This document shows, in pieces, positions 6,435-14,611 of a stretch of DNA of 30,685 nt. The notes beneath the pieces were generated by a model. That model did no database searches. It saw nothing but the letters and a program-made list of their open reading frames with translations, and was not told the DNA's origin. The stretch's first letter is position 1. The number at the start of each line of letters is the position of its first letter. A program made the translations under genes and the position numbers. Source of the DNA: DAOTWP01 sp034435675 (lineage in GTDB: Bacteria; Chloroflexota; Anaerolineae; Aggregatilineales; Phototrophicaceae); contig DAOTWP010000117.1 in NCBI GenBank assembly GCA_034435675.1, positions 1-30,685 of the forward strand, read 5' to 3'.

Positions 6435-8687
6435 TTAGCGCCGCCGCAGAATCAATGCCAGCCCCATCCCGGCGACCAGCACGATGCCCGCCAGCCCCAG
6501 TACAATCAGCCCGCTGATTTGCAGCAGTTGTTCCGTTTGCACGCCCGGCGTATCCGTGTCGCCTGTGGTGTTCGTGCCCTGCCCTGCCTGCTCAGCCGGG
6601 GGTACGGCGGCAACTTCAACAGCGCCCTGTTTTGCGCCGAAAGGCAGTTGGCGCACCTCGCCGACCTGCGGGCGTACCCGCGCCTGCCCGGCAGCGGTCA
6701 GCCGGTAGCCGTCCGGGGCGTACATCGCCAGCACATACTCATTGCCTGCGTCTGCTGGCAAATCGCCGAAGCAAAACGGCTCATCCTGCCCGGTGGTCTG
6801 GTAAGTGGCAATAATCTCGCGATCCGGCATTGTGCTCAGGTCCGCACGCCCACCTGCCAGCAGGGGTTCATTTGCTTCGTGAATACCATTCTCGTTGGCG
6901 TCGTCAAACAGCAGCACACAGATTGTCGCTGTCTGTGTCGTCTGCAGGACAGGCTGTTCTGTGGGCGGTTCCGGCGTTGCCGAAGGCTGCACAATCGGTT
7001 CTGTCGTCGGTGCTTCTGTGGGTTCGCTGGTTGGCTGTGCGGTGGGTTCTGTCGTTGGCTCAACCGTCGGTTCGTTGGTGGGAAGCGCAGCAATCTGCGC
7101 ATTCTCCTCGGTCGCGGGGGCTTCCGTGTCTGGCGCTCCCGGTTGCCCGCTCAGGGCAGAATCGGCGGGCGGCTGCCCCGCCTCAGTGGTATCCGCGCCG
7201 GGTGCCGCCCCCCCGGCGGCATCCAGCGTTTCTTTCGTCGGCTCAACTTCCACCGTCGTGATGACGATATTCTCTGTCGGCGCAGCAGGCGGCGCTGTCT
7301 CCACCGTTTCCACTGCTGCCGCTTCGGTCACCGCCGGCTCAGCGGGCTGCTCCGTAGGGGCAGCAGCCGCTGCTGGTTCTTTGGTTTCACTATCTGTCGG
7401 GGCTGCCTCGGTCGTCGGTATCTCCGTTGGTGCCAGGGCGACGGCGGGCACCTCGGTCTCTGTCGGCGGGTTCAGCGCGCTGCCTTCGGGTTCAGTTGCC
7501 GCCGATCCGCTCTGACTTGGTGCGGGCGTGCGTGTCACCGGGACGATTGCCGAACGGTTCACGCTGATCTGCGTGGGCACCTGTGTGGGCGCAGGATAGC
7601 CGGTAATCGGCTGCACCGGACCGGACACCGGCGGGAGCACCACGCCGCCGCCAGCTTCTCCCGGTGTGGGTGACACCGCGATAATCACTGCCTCCTGTGT
7701 AGGGGCTGCACCTGCCTCAGGCGTAGCGGTTGGCGCGCTGCCGGCAGGTTGAATCAGGATTTCGTCGCCGGGGAAGATAAAGCGCCCGCTGCCCAACCAG
7801 GGATTGAGTTCAAGGATGGCTTCAACCGTCACACCATAGGCGAAAGCGATGCTCGCCAGGGTGTCGCCGTTCTGCACCACATGCAGAATCGAGCCGTCTG
7901 GCTGCGGTGCTTGTGGCACGACAAACGCGACAACTGGAGGCGGTGTGGGCGTGAATGTCGCCACGGGCTGCCCTGGCGCTGCCGGGGCTGCGCCCCCTGC
8001 GCCGCCAATGACCAGCGACGCGGTATCCCAGTAGGCGCGGTTGAGCGTCAACCCGCCGCCCGCTGCCGGGAATGTCTGCGTGGCATACAGGAAAATGGTC
8101 ACTGTGCCGCCAGTAGCGGTGGCACTGGTGGTCATTTGCAGCCACTGGTTATGCGGCGAAACAAAGCCCGACCAGAGAATATCGGCATCATTCGGGTCTG
8201 TGCCGCCGTTGGGGTCAATCCCCACGCGCATGCGCGCCCCGGACGAGGGTTCCGACGAGCAGGTTGCCGGGTTGGGACGGCAGGTTTTCACCCAGCCGAA
8301 GGCGCTGCCCTGAACATTCGACCCCACCGGCACCGCTACCTGCTGGAACACCGCCACCGTGAAGGTTGCGCCGTCACGGGTGAGATTCAGCGCGCGTGCG
8401 CCTTCCTGGGGGTTGGGGTCAGGACCATTGTGAGGAAAAATGGTCGGGACGAGATTCATCCATGGTTCGGTGCGCGGGGTCTGGGCAATCCACACCCCCC
8501 ATGCTGCCGGAACATTGATTGATCCCGCGCTCACGTCTGCACCGGGCGGAATCGCGCGCCCGGTATAGTTGCCTTCAAAGCCGGCATCCTGTAACAGGTT
8601 GCCCGCCTGTGCGCTGCTCTGCCCGATAGGCAGCACGATCGCCAGCGCCAGCAGTATGACGAGGGTAAATACTACGCTTCGCCGCAT
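6435..8687 (-). CDS. Large exported LysM protein with Thr/Pro/Glu stalk, SdrD_B-like module and C-terminal TM
   Basis: A 750-residue protein. Order: signal peptide (1-27, ending SSAQA); a beta-rich carbohydrate-binding-like domain (about 30-230, starting 'NLLQDAGFEGNYTG'); a LysM domain (about 268-313, 'HVVQNGDTLASIAFAYGVTV' onward to FPGDEILIQPAG) expected to bind peptidoglycan or GlcNAc polymers; a long low-complexity Thr/Pro/Glu/Ala region (about 315-585); an SdrD_B-like module (about 586-688, 'FDDANENGIHEANEP'); and a TM helix (about 723-746) ending ILRRR. The architecture is that of a wall-spanning surface protein. Start 8687 is fixed by the signal peptide; the frame is open for 92 more codons upstream without protein-like character. 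Two promoter candidates lie upstream. Confidence 0.85.
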   Translation of the reverse strand: MRRSVVFTLVILLALAIVLPIGQSSAQAGNLLQDAGFEGNYTGRAIPPGADVSAGSINVPAAWGVWIAQTPRTEPWMNLVPTIFPHNGPDPNPQEGARALNLTRDGATFTVAVFQQVAVPVGSNVQGSAFGWVKTCRPNPATCSSEPSSGARMRVGIDPNGGTDPNDADILWSGFVSPHNQWLQMTTSATATGGTVTIFLYATQTFPAAGGGLTLNRAYWDTASLVIGGAGGAAPAAPGQPVATFTPTPPPVVAFVVPQAPQPDGSILHVVQNGDTLASIAFAYGVTVEAILELNPWLGSGRFIFPGDEILIQPAGSAPTATPEAGAAPTQEAVIIAVSPTPGEAGGGVVLPPVSGPVQPITGYPAPTQVPTQISVNRSAIVPVTRTPAPSQSGSAATEPEGSALNPPTETEVPAVALAPTEIPTTEAAPTDSETKEPAAAAAPTEQPAEPAVTEAAAVETVETAPPAAPTENIVITTVEVEPTKETLDAAGGAAPGADTTEAGQPPADSALSGQPGAPDTEAPATEENAQIAALPTNEPTVEPTTEPTAQPTSEPTEAPTTEPIVQPSATPEPPTEQPVLQTTQTATICVLLFDDANENGIHEANEPLLAGGRADLSTMPDREIIATYQTTGQDEPFCFGDLPADAGNEYVLAMYAPDGYRLTAAGQARVRPQVGEVRQLPFGAKQGAVEVAAVPPAEQAGQGTNTTGDTDTPGVQTEQLLQISGLIVLGLAGIVLVAGMGLALILRRR
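6960..7080 (-). repeat. Tandem TEPT-type coding repeat in the LysM protein stalk
   Basis: The stalk just before the SdrD_B-like module is made of near-tandem 4-residue units (TNEP, TVEP, TTEP, TAQP, TSEP, TEAP, TTEP). The DNA shows matching degenerate 12-bp units. Such regions are usually O-glycosylated spacers and often vary in length between strains. Confidence 0.6.
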
Positions 8688-8711
8688 CCTTCGCGTACTC
8701 CGATGGTTGCC

Positions 8712-8740
8712 AGTATACAGACTGCACGCGCCTATCGTAA
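8712..8740 (-). promoter_or_regulatory. Proximal promoter candidate of the LysM gene
   Basis: On the minus strand, TTACGA (8735-8740) and TATACT (8712-8717) are 17 nt apart. The -10 is good, the -35 is weak. Transcription would start roughly 18 nt before the ATG at 8687. Confidence 0.35.
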
Positions 8741-8808
8741 TGGCTTTTGACAACTTCCGTAAGGGACAACTCTGCCCCCGCTGCCGGGCGGTGCGTGTCC
8801 GCCGGGCG

Positions 8809-8817
8809 ATTATAACA
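8809..8817 (-). promoter_or_regulatory. Extended -10 promoter candidate upstream of the LysM gene
   Basis: TGTTATAAT on the minus strand (8817 to 8809) is a perfect -10 with the extended TGn element; no clear -35 is needed or seen. The start would be near 8802, giving a leader of about 115 nt that begins with a GC-rich imperfect hairpin (8782-8806). Confidence 0.45.
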
Positions 8818-8907
8818 TGCGCCGGCGGTTGAGCGTTAATCGGGGGCGGGGCAGCGCAGCGTTCTGCACCCTTATTCCGGTTGGTCTGTGTGCTGCTGGG
8901 TAACGGG

Positions 8908-9585
8908 TTAGCGCGAAGCGGAAGCATCCGGCAGGGCGAATAGACTGTCAGGCATGGTCTCATTCACCCGGATTTCCCGCCAGTGCGTGCTTTCCTGATG
9001 GCTGCCGTCTGGCGTGTGTTCGCGCAGGATATGCGCAAACAACACCCCGGCAGTGGGGCGATAATCATCAAAGTAGGTAAAGGTGTGCTGCACGCTGCCC
9101 GCATGAACCGGGCGCAGGGTTTCCGTAGCGATCAGCAGCGCGCTGCTGCGGTCAAAATAATGCGTGATCTGGTTGCCATCCGCCAGTGTGACCAGCAGAC
9201 AGTGCGCGCTGACCCCTTCAAACGTCAGCGTGCCAGCGTAGTCAAGCTTGTGCCCCTTGTGCTGCCAGTCCACCAGCGGGCCATCAAAATCGGCAGCACG
9301 GCGCAGCGCGGTTGCTGCTTTGCCGCTGACAACCTGTGCGGTAGGGGCATCCCATGGGAACCATTCCCATGCGCGGCTGCCATCGTAGCCTTCGCGCCCG
9401 GTGCTGCCGTTGATTGTGAATTCGACCAGCAGCCGGTCAGGGCGTTTGCGCCGGATATGCATGTCCAGCACTGTGCCATCCTTCAGTGTGACTGTTCCGT
9501 GTAGTGCCAGCATCTGAACGGCGCGAATTGCCTCCAGCCCACCGCGTGCTGCATAGTGTTGTTCCAGCAGCGCCTCTGTGTCCAT
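8908..9585 (-). CDS. LolA/LolB-like fold protein, function unknown
   Basis: A 225-residue protein with long alternating beta-strands: 'VTLKDGTVLDMHIRRKRPDR', 'GREGYDGSRAWEWFPW', 'GTLTFEGVSAHCLLVTLADG', 'ITHYFDRSSALLIATETL' and 'HTFTYFDDYRPTAGVLFAHI'. This pattern (strand, 'YDG..AW', 'yyfD..t.L') is typical of outer membrane lipoprotein-sorting-like proteins with a LolA/LolB half-barrel. Unusually, no signal peptide or lipobox is seen, since ATG 9585 has an excellent AGAGGA ribosome site and begins directly with the helix 'MDTEALLEQHYAARGG'. A cytosolic lipid- or hydrophobe-binding role is possible but is inference only. Confidence 0.65.
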   Translation of the reverse strand: MDTEALLEQHYAARGGLEAIRAVQMLALHGTVTLKDGTVLDMHIRRKRPDRLLVEFTINGSTGREGYDGSRAWEWFPWDAPTAQVVSGKAATALRRAADFDGPLVDWQHKGHKLDYAGTLTFEGVSAHCLLVTLADGNQITHYFDRSSALLIATETLRPVHAGSVQHTFTYFDDYRPTAGVLFAHILREHTPDGSHQESTHWREIRVNETMPDSLFALPDASASR

Positions 9586-9675
9586 GTGAATAGTCCTCTT
9601 GACCAGGAATTGTCATCACCGGACACTACGCGCCTGTCGCTGGCGGGGTTCAAAACTGCGCCCGCCCACCCAGCC

Positions 9676-10032
9676 TCAGCCGCCCAGCCATGCACGCAGC
9701 AGGAAGATCAACCCCATACCCACAGCCCAGACGATATAACCCAGGACTATGCTGGGCAGCAGCCCCATGCCGTGCCGGGTCGTCTGCCAGACCACCACAA
9801 TAAACAACAGCGTGGGCAGAATATTGACCAGCAGCGAGTCGGTGAACTGCGCCAGTTCCACCTGCTTGTTTTCGCCCCCTGCATACACAATCCACATGCC
9901 CAGCGGGATATTGATCGGCATGACCGCCGCGATTGCCGCCAGTGTGCGCGAATACTGGCGCAGCAGGGCAACACTGATGATGATGGCAATTGAGACCAGC
10001 ACGGGCAGCAGTTTGGACCAGTCGAGTGTCAT
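9676..10032 (-). CDS. Small membrane protein, DUF3147/GlpM-like
   Basis: A 118-residue protein with four hydrophobic segments: 'LLPVLVSIAIIISVALL', 'LAAIAAVMPINIPLGMWIVY', 'LLVNILPTLLFIVVVWQT' and 'LLPSIVLGYIVWAVGMGLIFLL'. The layout resembles small DUF3147/GlpM-type inner membrane proteins of unknown function, but I hold this weakly. It lies 90 nt before the 9585 gene on the same strand and is divergent from gpmI. Confidence 0.65.
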   Translation of the reverse strand: MTLDWSKLLPVLVSIAIIISVALLRQYSRTLAAIAAVMPINIPLGMWIVYAGGENKQVELAQFTDSLLVNILPTLLFIVVVWQTTRHGMGLLPSIVLGYIVWAVGMGLIFLLRAWLGG

Positions 10033-10073
10033 AGAGTTTTGCGCAGTCCTTCATCAAAGTTCACGCTCAGGCG

Positions 10074-10102
10074 TTTAATTCTGCGCACAATAATGCCATA
10101 AT
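10074..10102 (+). promoter_or_regulatory. Promoter of gpmI
   Basis: TTTAAT (10074-10079) and CATAAT (10097-10102) are separated by 17 nt in the 114-nt divergent gap. Start would be near 10109, about 38 nt ahead of the gpmI ATG. Confidence 0.45.
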
Positions 10103-10146
10103 CGAGTCCGGTTCACACTGACCATTGTTCAAGAGGACATGACCAC

Positions 10147-11682
10147 ATGGCAAACAAACCTGTGATGCTGATTATTCGTGACGGCTGGGGCATTCGGGAA
10201 ACCGAACATGGCAATGCGGTCAAGCAGGGGAACACCCCCAACGAAGACCACTGGATGCGCACGCTGGAACGCGCCATCGTGGATACACACGGCGAATTTG
10301 TGGGGCTGGTGCCGGGGCAGATGGGCAACAGCGAAGTCGGTCACCTGAATCTGGGTGCGGGGCGCGTGGTGTATCAGGACATCAGCGCGATTGATCAGGC
10401 GATTAAGGACGGCTCGCTGGCGCAGCACCCGCGCCTGCTGGCAGCCTGCCAGCGTGCCCGCGAAACCGGCGCGAATCTGCATTTGATCGGCTTGCTGGGA
10501 CCAGGCGGCGTCCACAGTCACCAGCGCCATCTGCACGCGCTGCTGGAGATTGCCCATGCCCACGGCGTTGACCCGGTGCTGCATGTCATCACCGACGGGC
10601 GCGATACCGACTCCCGCAGCGGCAGCGGCTTTCTGGCGAACCTCGAAGCGCACATGCAGAAGGTCGGCGCGGGACGGATCGCCACAGTCAGCGGGCGTTA
10701 TTACGCGATGGATCGTGACAAACGCTGGGAGCGCACCGCGCAGGCATTCAACGCGATGGTCAAGCGCGAAGGCGACCACGCCGCCACCGCCCACGACGCC
10801 ATTCAGCACAGCTACGCCAAGGATGTGACCGACGAATTCATCGTGCCAGTCGTGGTTGGCAGTGACGACAGTCTGCGTATTAAACCCGGCGACGTGCTGG
10901 TGTTCTACAATTTCCGCGCGGATCGTATGCGCCAGATCGTGCAGGCGTTCGCCCGCAAAGAGTTTGAAGGTGCCAGCCAGGTCGAGTATCTGGACAACCT
11001 GCATATCCTGACCATGACCGAATACATGGACGATCTGCCTGTTCAGGTCATGTTTGGCAAGGAAATTCTGAAGAACACATTAGCGGAGGTAATCAGCGCT
11101 GCGGGACTGAAGCAGTATCACAGCGCCGAAACCGAAAAATACCCGCATGTAACCTACTTCTTCAACGGGCGCAACGAAGACCCGTTCCCCGGCGAAGCCC
11201 GCATGATTGTGCCTTCGCCCAAAGTTGCCACCTATGACCTCAAGCCGGAGATGAGCGCCTACGAACTGACCGGAGCGACGCTCAAACGTATGGCAGAACA
11301 CGATGACGATTTCATCCTGATTAACTTCGCCAACCCCGATATGGTTGGGCATACGGGCAGCCTGCCCGCCGCGATCAAAGCGGTTGAGACGGTGGACGAC
11401 TGCGTGGGCAGGCTGGTGGCACGCTGTCAGGAAAAAGGCGGGGTCGCCATTGTCGCCGCCGATCACGGCAACTGCGAAATGATGAATGACGAACTGACCG
11501 GCGAACCGCACACCTATCACACGGTTGGTCCGGTGTCGCTGTTTGTCATCGGCGCGGGCTATTATGTACTCAAAACGCGCGGCAAACTGGCGGACGTTGC
11601 GCCCACTGTGCTGCATTTAATGGAGCTGCAACAGCCGCCGGAGATGACCGGCGAAAGCCTGATTATCGGTCTGCGCCCCTAG
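10147..11682 (+). CDS. gpmI: 2,3-bisphosphoglycerate-independent phosphoglycerate mutase
   Basis: A 511-residue enzyme that interconverts 3- and 2-phosphoglycerate in glycolysis and gluconeogenesis using two Mn ions and a phosphoserine intermediate. All key motifs are present: 'MLIIRDGWGIRE' with metal Asp12, 'GNSEVGHLNLGAGR' with nucleophile Ser62, 'HVITDGRDTDSRSG', 'SGRYYAMDRDKRWERT', 'FRADRMRQI', 'NFANPDMVGHTG' and 'ADHGNCEMM'. Length matches the family. AAGAGGA lies nine bases before ATG 10147; an ATG at 10139 is out of frame. A Ser/Thr kinase gene follows 54 nt downstream. Confidence 0.97.
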   Translation: MANKPVMLIIRDGWGIRETEHGNAVKQGNTPNEDHWMRTLERAIVDTHGEFVGLVPGQMGNSEVGHLNLGAGRVVYQDISAIDQAIKDGSLAQHPRLLAACQRARETGANLHLIGLLGPGGVHSHQRHLHALLEIAHAHGVDPVLHVITDGRDTDSRSGSGFLANLEAHMQKVGAGRIATVSGRYYAMDRDKRWERTAQAFNAMVKREGDHAATAHDAIQHSYAKDVTDEFIVPVVVGSDDSLRIKPGDVLVFYNFRADRMRQIVQAFARKEFEGASQVEYLDNLHILTMTEYMDDLPVQVMFGKEILKNTLAEVISAAGLKQYHSAETEKYPHVTYFFNGRNEDPFPGEARMIVPSPKVATYDLKPEMSAYELTGATLKRMAEHDDDFILINFANPDMVGHTGSLPAAIKAVETVDDCVGRLVARCQEKGGVAIVAADHGNCEMMNDELTGEPHTYHTVGPVSLFVIGAGYYVLKTRGKLADVAPTVLHLMELQQPPEMTGESLIIGLRP

Positions 11683-11685
11683 AAA

Positions 11686-11714
11686 TTTCCCCGCTGCGCC
11701 CCCTGTGTTACAAT
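11686..11714 (+). promoter_or_regulatory. Weak promoter candidate of the kinase gene
   Basis: TTTCCC (11686-11691), a 17-nt spacer and TACAAT (11709-11714). The -10 is good, the -35 is poor. Read-through from gpmI is an alternative. Confidence 0.3.
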
Positions 11715-11736
11715 CTGCCACAGTGCTGAGGATGGA

Positions 11737-14568
11737 TTGACACAGGTGGGCGCGGTCATGGGCGGTATGGGCATCATCGCAGGGCGCTATATCCTTGAAG
11801 ACTTGATCGGGCAGGGCGCGATGGGCGCTGTCTACCTGGGCATTGACACGCAGACAGATGAAAGTGTTGCCATCAAGTGGCTGAAGCCGGAAATCATTCG
11901 CGAAGACCCGGACTTCGTGCAGCGTTTTGTCCGCGAAGGCGAAGCGCTGCGCCGCCTGAATCACCCCAATATTGTGAAAGTGCTGGATGTCGTCGAAGAA
12001 AGCTCCAACCATTATATTGTGCTGGAATATGTCAGTGGTGGCACGCTGGCAGAATATATCCACCAGCAGGAACACATTCCCGTGCAGCGCGTGCTGGAAA
12101 TCGCGCTTGATCTTGCCGACGCGCTCACCCGTGCCCACCGACTGAACATCATCCACCGTGACCTCAAACCCGCCAATGTGCTGCTTGCGCAGGATGGCAC
12201 GCCGCGCCTGACCGACTTTGGGCACGCGCAGATGGGCGACCAGAGCCGCCTGACCCGCAGCGGTTATCTGGTCGGGACCTACGCCTATCTCAGCCCGGAA
12301 ATGGCGCAGGGACTGCCGATTGACGAGCGCGCCGATATCTGGGCGTTCGGCGTGATGCTCTATGAAATGCTGGCGGGCAAACGTCCCTTTGAACACACCA
12401 ACCCGGCGGCGCTGCTGACCACCATGCTGACCAAGCCCGTGCCAGATTTGCGCCCGCTGCGTCCCGATGCGCCGGAAGCCCTGCTTCAGTTGATTGAGTG
12501 GATGCTCGAAAAAGACCGCGACCAGCGTATTCCCAGCGTGCGGCAGGTTGGCGCGGTGCTGGAAGCGCTGCTGCACGGCGGTGATACTACCGCGCTGCTG
12601 GATACGTCGCGGCGCACGCCCAAACCTGCCGCCTCAATTCCGCTGGTCGAGAACCCTGGCGATCTGGCAACAGACATTGCCGAACGCCAGCCGCCACAGG
12701 CAACGCCCTCGCCCTATCACACGCCGGGCATTTCTGATTTGCGCGCGGCGCTGGCGCAGTCCGACCCCGCTATGCGCACGGTGACACCGCTGCCGTCACC
12801 GCTGCAAGCGCCCGTGCCTCCCGGGGCGATACCGGCTGCCCTCACCGCTTCTACGCCGCCAGCATCTGCTCCCTCTGCCCGCACGCCCTGGTTGGCACTG
12901 GTGGGCGTGATGGCGCTGGTCGCTGCTGTGCTGGCAGTCGTGGTGATTTTGCCCAATCTCACCGGGAACACCAACGCAGTCGCGCCCGGTGTTGAGAATC
13001 TGCCCGCCGACAACCCCGCCCTGGCAGTTGCCCCGGTTGCCCCCGGCGAATACATGGTGCTCGTCGCGGATTTTGAGGCGGTCAACACAACCGCGCCCAA
13101 CCCGGCGCGCTTTGTTTACGACAATCTGGTGCAGCAGATTGAAAACAACCCCTATTCCAATATCCGCATCCGGCGTTACGAACAGGTGCTCGCCACGGAC
13201 GCCGAAGCCCTGCAAGTGGCAGAACAAGTCGGTGCGGCGGTCATCATCTGGGGACGCTACTTTGCCGAGGACGACATTGAAGCCAATATCCAGATTGGCA
13301 GCCTTGCGTCTTTCCAGACGCTGCACTTTGAGCGTGCCCTGCTGACAGGCACAGTGAATGTACGTGTCCGCCTGAGTGATCCGCGCGCGCAAACACTGGC
13401 ACATTCCGTGCTGGCGGTGTTTGTAACGCTGCATTCGGTCAACAGCGATGTCTTTGAGGTCAACCGCATCGCGGTGATGCTGGCGGAAGTGACCGGCGAC
13501 CTGCCGGAAATCGACGCCACCAGCATTGCCGGGCATGTACACCGTTCCTTCCAGTACTACATCAGCGATCCTGCCATCACGATTGCCGAGTCAGATGCTG
13601 CCCTTGATCTGGATCGCACGGCAAACCCGCTGCTGCCGATGCTCAGCGTCACCGCCTATTTGCGCACTGGCGATCTTGCCAGCGTGCGCGGCAATCTGGA
13701 TGCGCTCAACGCCGCGCAGCCCGACTGGCCGATGGTCCATTTCCTTCAAGCGACAGTTGCGGTCGTTGATGGACGCTACGAAGCAGCGATTCCGTTCTGG
13801 ACGCAAGTGATCGAGGCGCGCCCGGACGACTGGTACCCCATCAATTTTCGCGCGGCGACGTACTATCTGATGGGCGACTATGAAAACGCCCGCCGTGATT
13901 ATGACGTGGCAATTGCGCTGGAACCGCAGACCAACTTCCCCTACATCATCGCGGCGATGATCGCGCTGCGGCAGGGACGCATCCGTGATTCGGCGCTGCT
14001 GGCGCAGACCGTCGTCGAGCGCTTCCCTGATACGACCTTTTCAGTGCGCATGGTTGAAACGATGTTCGGTGAAAACGCGGGCGATATGGCGGTCTTTGGT
14101 CCGTCTTTCAGCATGTTTACCAACATGATGTTGCAGCGCTACCCGCGCGCGCTGGCAGACGCCGAGGCAGTCATTGCCATCAATCCCAACCTGTCGGACC
14201 TGCATCTGGGCGAAGGCTTTTCCGCCTGCAACCTGGGTTATGCCGCGCTGGAACGCGGCGATAGTGCTGAAGCAATCGAGTACTTCACGCGCGCCGAAAC
14301 CGCCTATACCCGCGCGCTGGATGTTGATCCGGATTACGGCATCTTGTATGTGCTGCGGGGAGAAGTCCGCCGCAATCTGGGCAATATGCCCGGCGCATTC
14401 CAGGACGGGCAGACTGCGACAACTTTTGACCTCGGTGCAGAATACAATGCCGTGATTGCACTGGGGACTACCGGGCAGTTAAGCTGCCGCAACTTTTATG
14501 CCGACGCCCTGCGCCTCGTGCCAGCGCCGGAAGCAGCGCCGGAAGCCACGCCGGAAGCCACGCCGTGA
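11737..14568 (+). CDS. Transmembrane Ser/Thr protein kinase with C-terminal TPR repeats
   Basis: A protein of up to 943 residues. The kinase domain (about 15-280) has the glycine loop 'GQGAMGAVY' (25-33), Lys47 in VAIKW, 'HRDLKPANVLL' (catalytic Asp142) and DFG at 160-162, so it should be active. A Pro/Ala/Thr linker leads to one TM helix (about 385-406). Outside the membrane follows a domain resembling TolB-N/CsgG-like modules ('YMVLVADFEAV', 'VGAAVIIWGRYF'), then TPR-like helical repeats (for example 'GRYEAAIPFWTQVIEARPDD', 'GDYENARRDYDVAIALEP') and a short Pro/Glu tail. TTG 11737 has GAGGA upstream; ATG 11758 is an equally good start. A flippase gene follows 43 nt later. Confidence 0.93.
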   Translation: MTQVGAVMGGMGIIAGRYILEDLIGQGAMGAVYLGIDTQTDESVAIKWLKPEIIREDPDFVQRFVREGEALRRLNHPNIVKVLDVVEESSNHYIVLEYVSGGTLAEYIHQQEHIPVQRVLEIALDLADALTRAHRLNIIHRDLKPANVLLAQDGTPRLTDFGHAQMGDQSRLTRSGYLVGTYAYLSPEMAQGLPIDERADIWAFGVMLYEMLAGKRPFEHTNPAALLTTMLTKPVPDLRPLRPDAPEALLQLIEWMLEKDRDQRIPSVRQVGAVLEALLHGGDTTALLDTSRRTPKPAASIPLVENPGDLATDIAERQPPQATPSPYHTPGISDLRAALAQSDPAMRTVTPLPSPLQAPVPPGAIPAALTASTPPASAPSARTPWLALVGVMALVAAVLAVVVILPNLTGNTNAVAPGVENLPADNPALAVAPVAPGEYMVLVADFEAVNTTAPNPARFVYDNLVQQIENNPYSNIRIRRYEQVLATDAEALQVAEQVGAAVIIWGRYFAEDDIEANIQIGSLASFQTLHFERALLTGTVNVRVRLSDPRAQTLAHSVLAVFVTLHSVNSDVFEVNRIAVMLAEVTGDLPEIDATSIAGHVHRSFQYYISDPAITIAESDAALDLDRTANPLLPMLSVTAYLRTGDLASVRGNLDALNAAQPDWPMVHFLQATVAVVDGRYEAAIPFWTQVIEARPDDWYPINFRAATYYLMGDYENARRDYDVAIALEPQTNFPYIIAAMIALRQGRIRDSALLAQTVVERFPDTTFSVRMVETMFGENAGDMAVFGPSFSMFTNMMLQRYPRALADAEAVIAINPNLSDLHLGEGFSACNLGYAALERGDSAEAIEYFTRAETAYTRALDVDPDYGILYVLRGEVRRNLGNMPGAFQDGQTATTFDLGAEYNAVIALGTTGQLSCRNFYADALRLVPAPEAAPEATPEATP
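14526..14561 (+). repeat. 12-bp coding tandem repeat at the kinase C-terminus
   Basis: Three units of GCCGGAAGCAGC or GCCGGAAGCCAC lie head to tail at the end of the kinase gene and encode APEA-APEA-TPEATP. Length variation between strains would be expected. Confidence 0.75.
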
Positions 14569-14611
14569 CAGCACTGCGCGATTGACTCAAACGAAAGACA
14601 CCCGCTAAGCT

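Noticed and set aside
6432..7673. 413-codon frame antisense to the LysM gene
   Set aside because: Arg/Cys/Gly-rich product made by reading the Thr/Pro/Glu repeat DNA backwards.
10129..11004. 291-codon frame antisense to gpmI
   Set aside because: A shadow of a strongly conserved enzyme gene; His/Val/Gln-rich with no domain.
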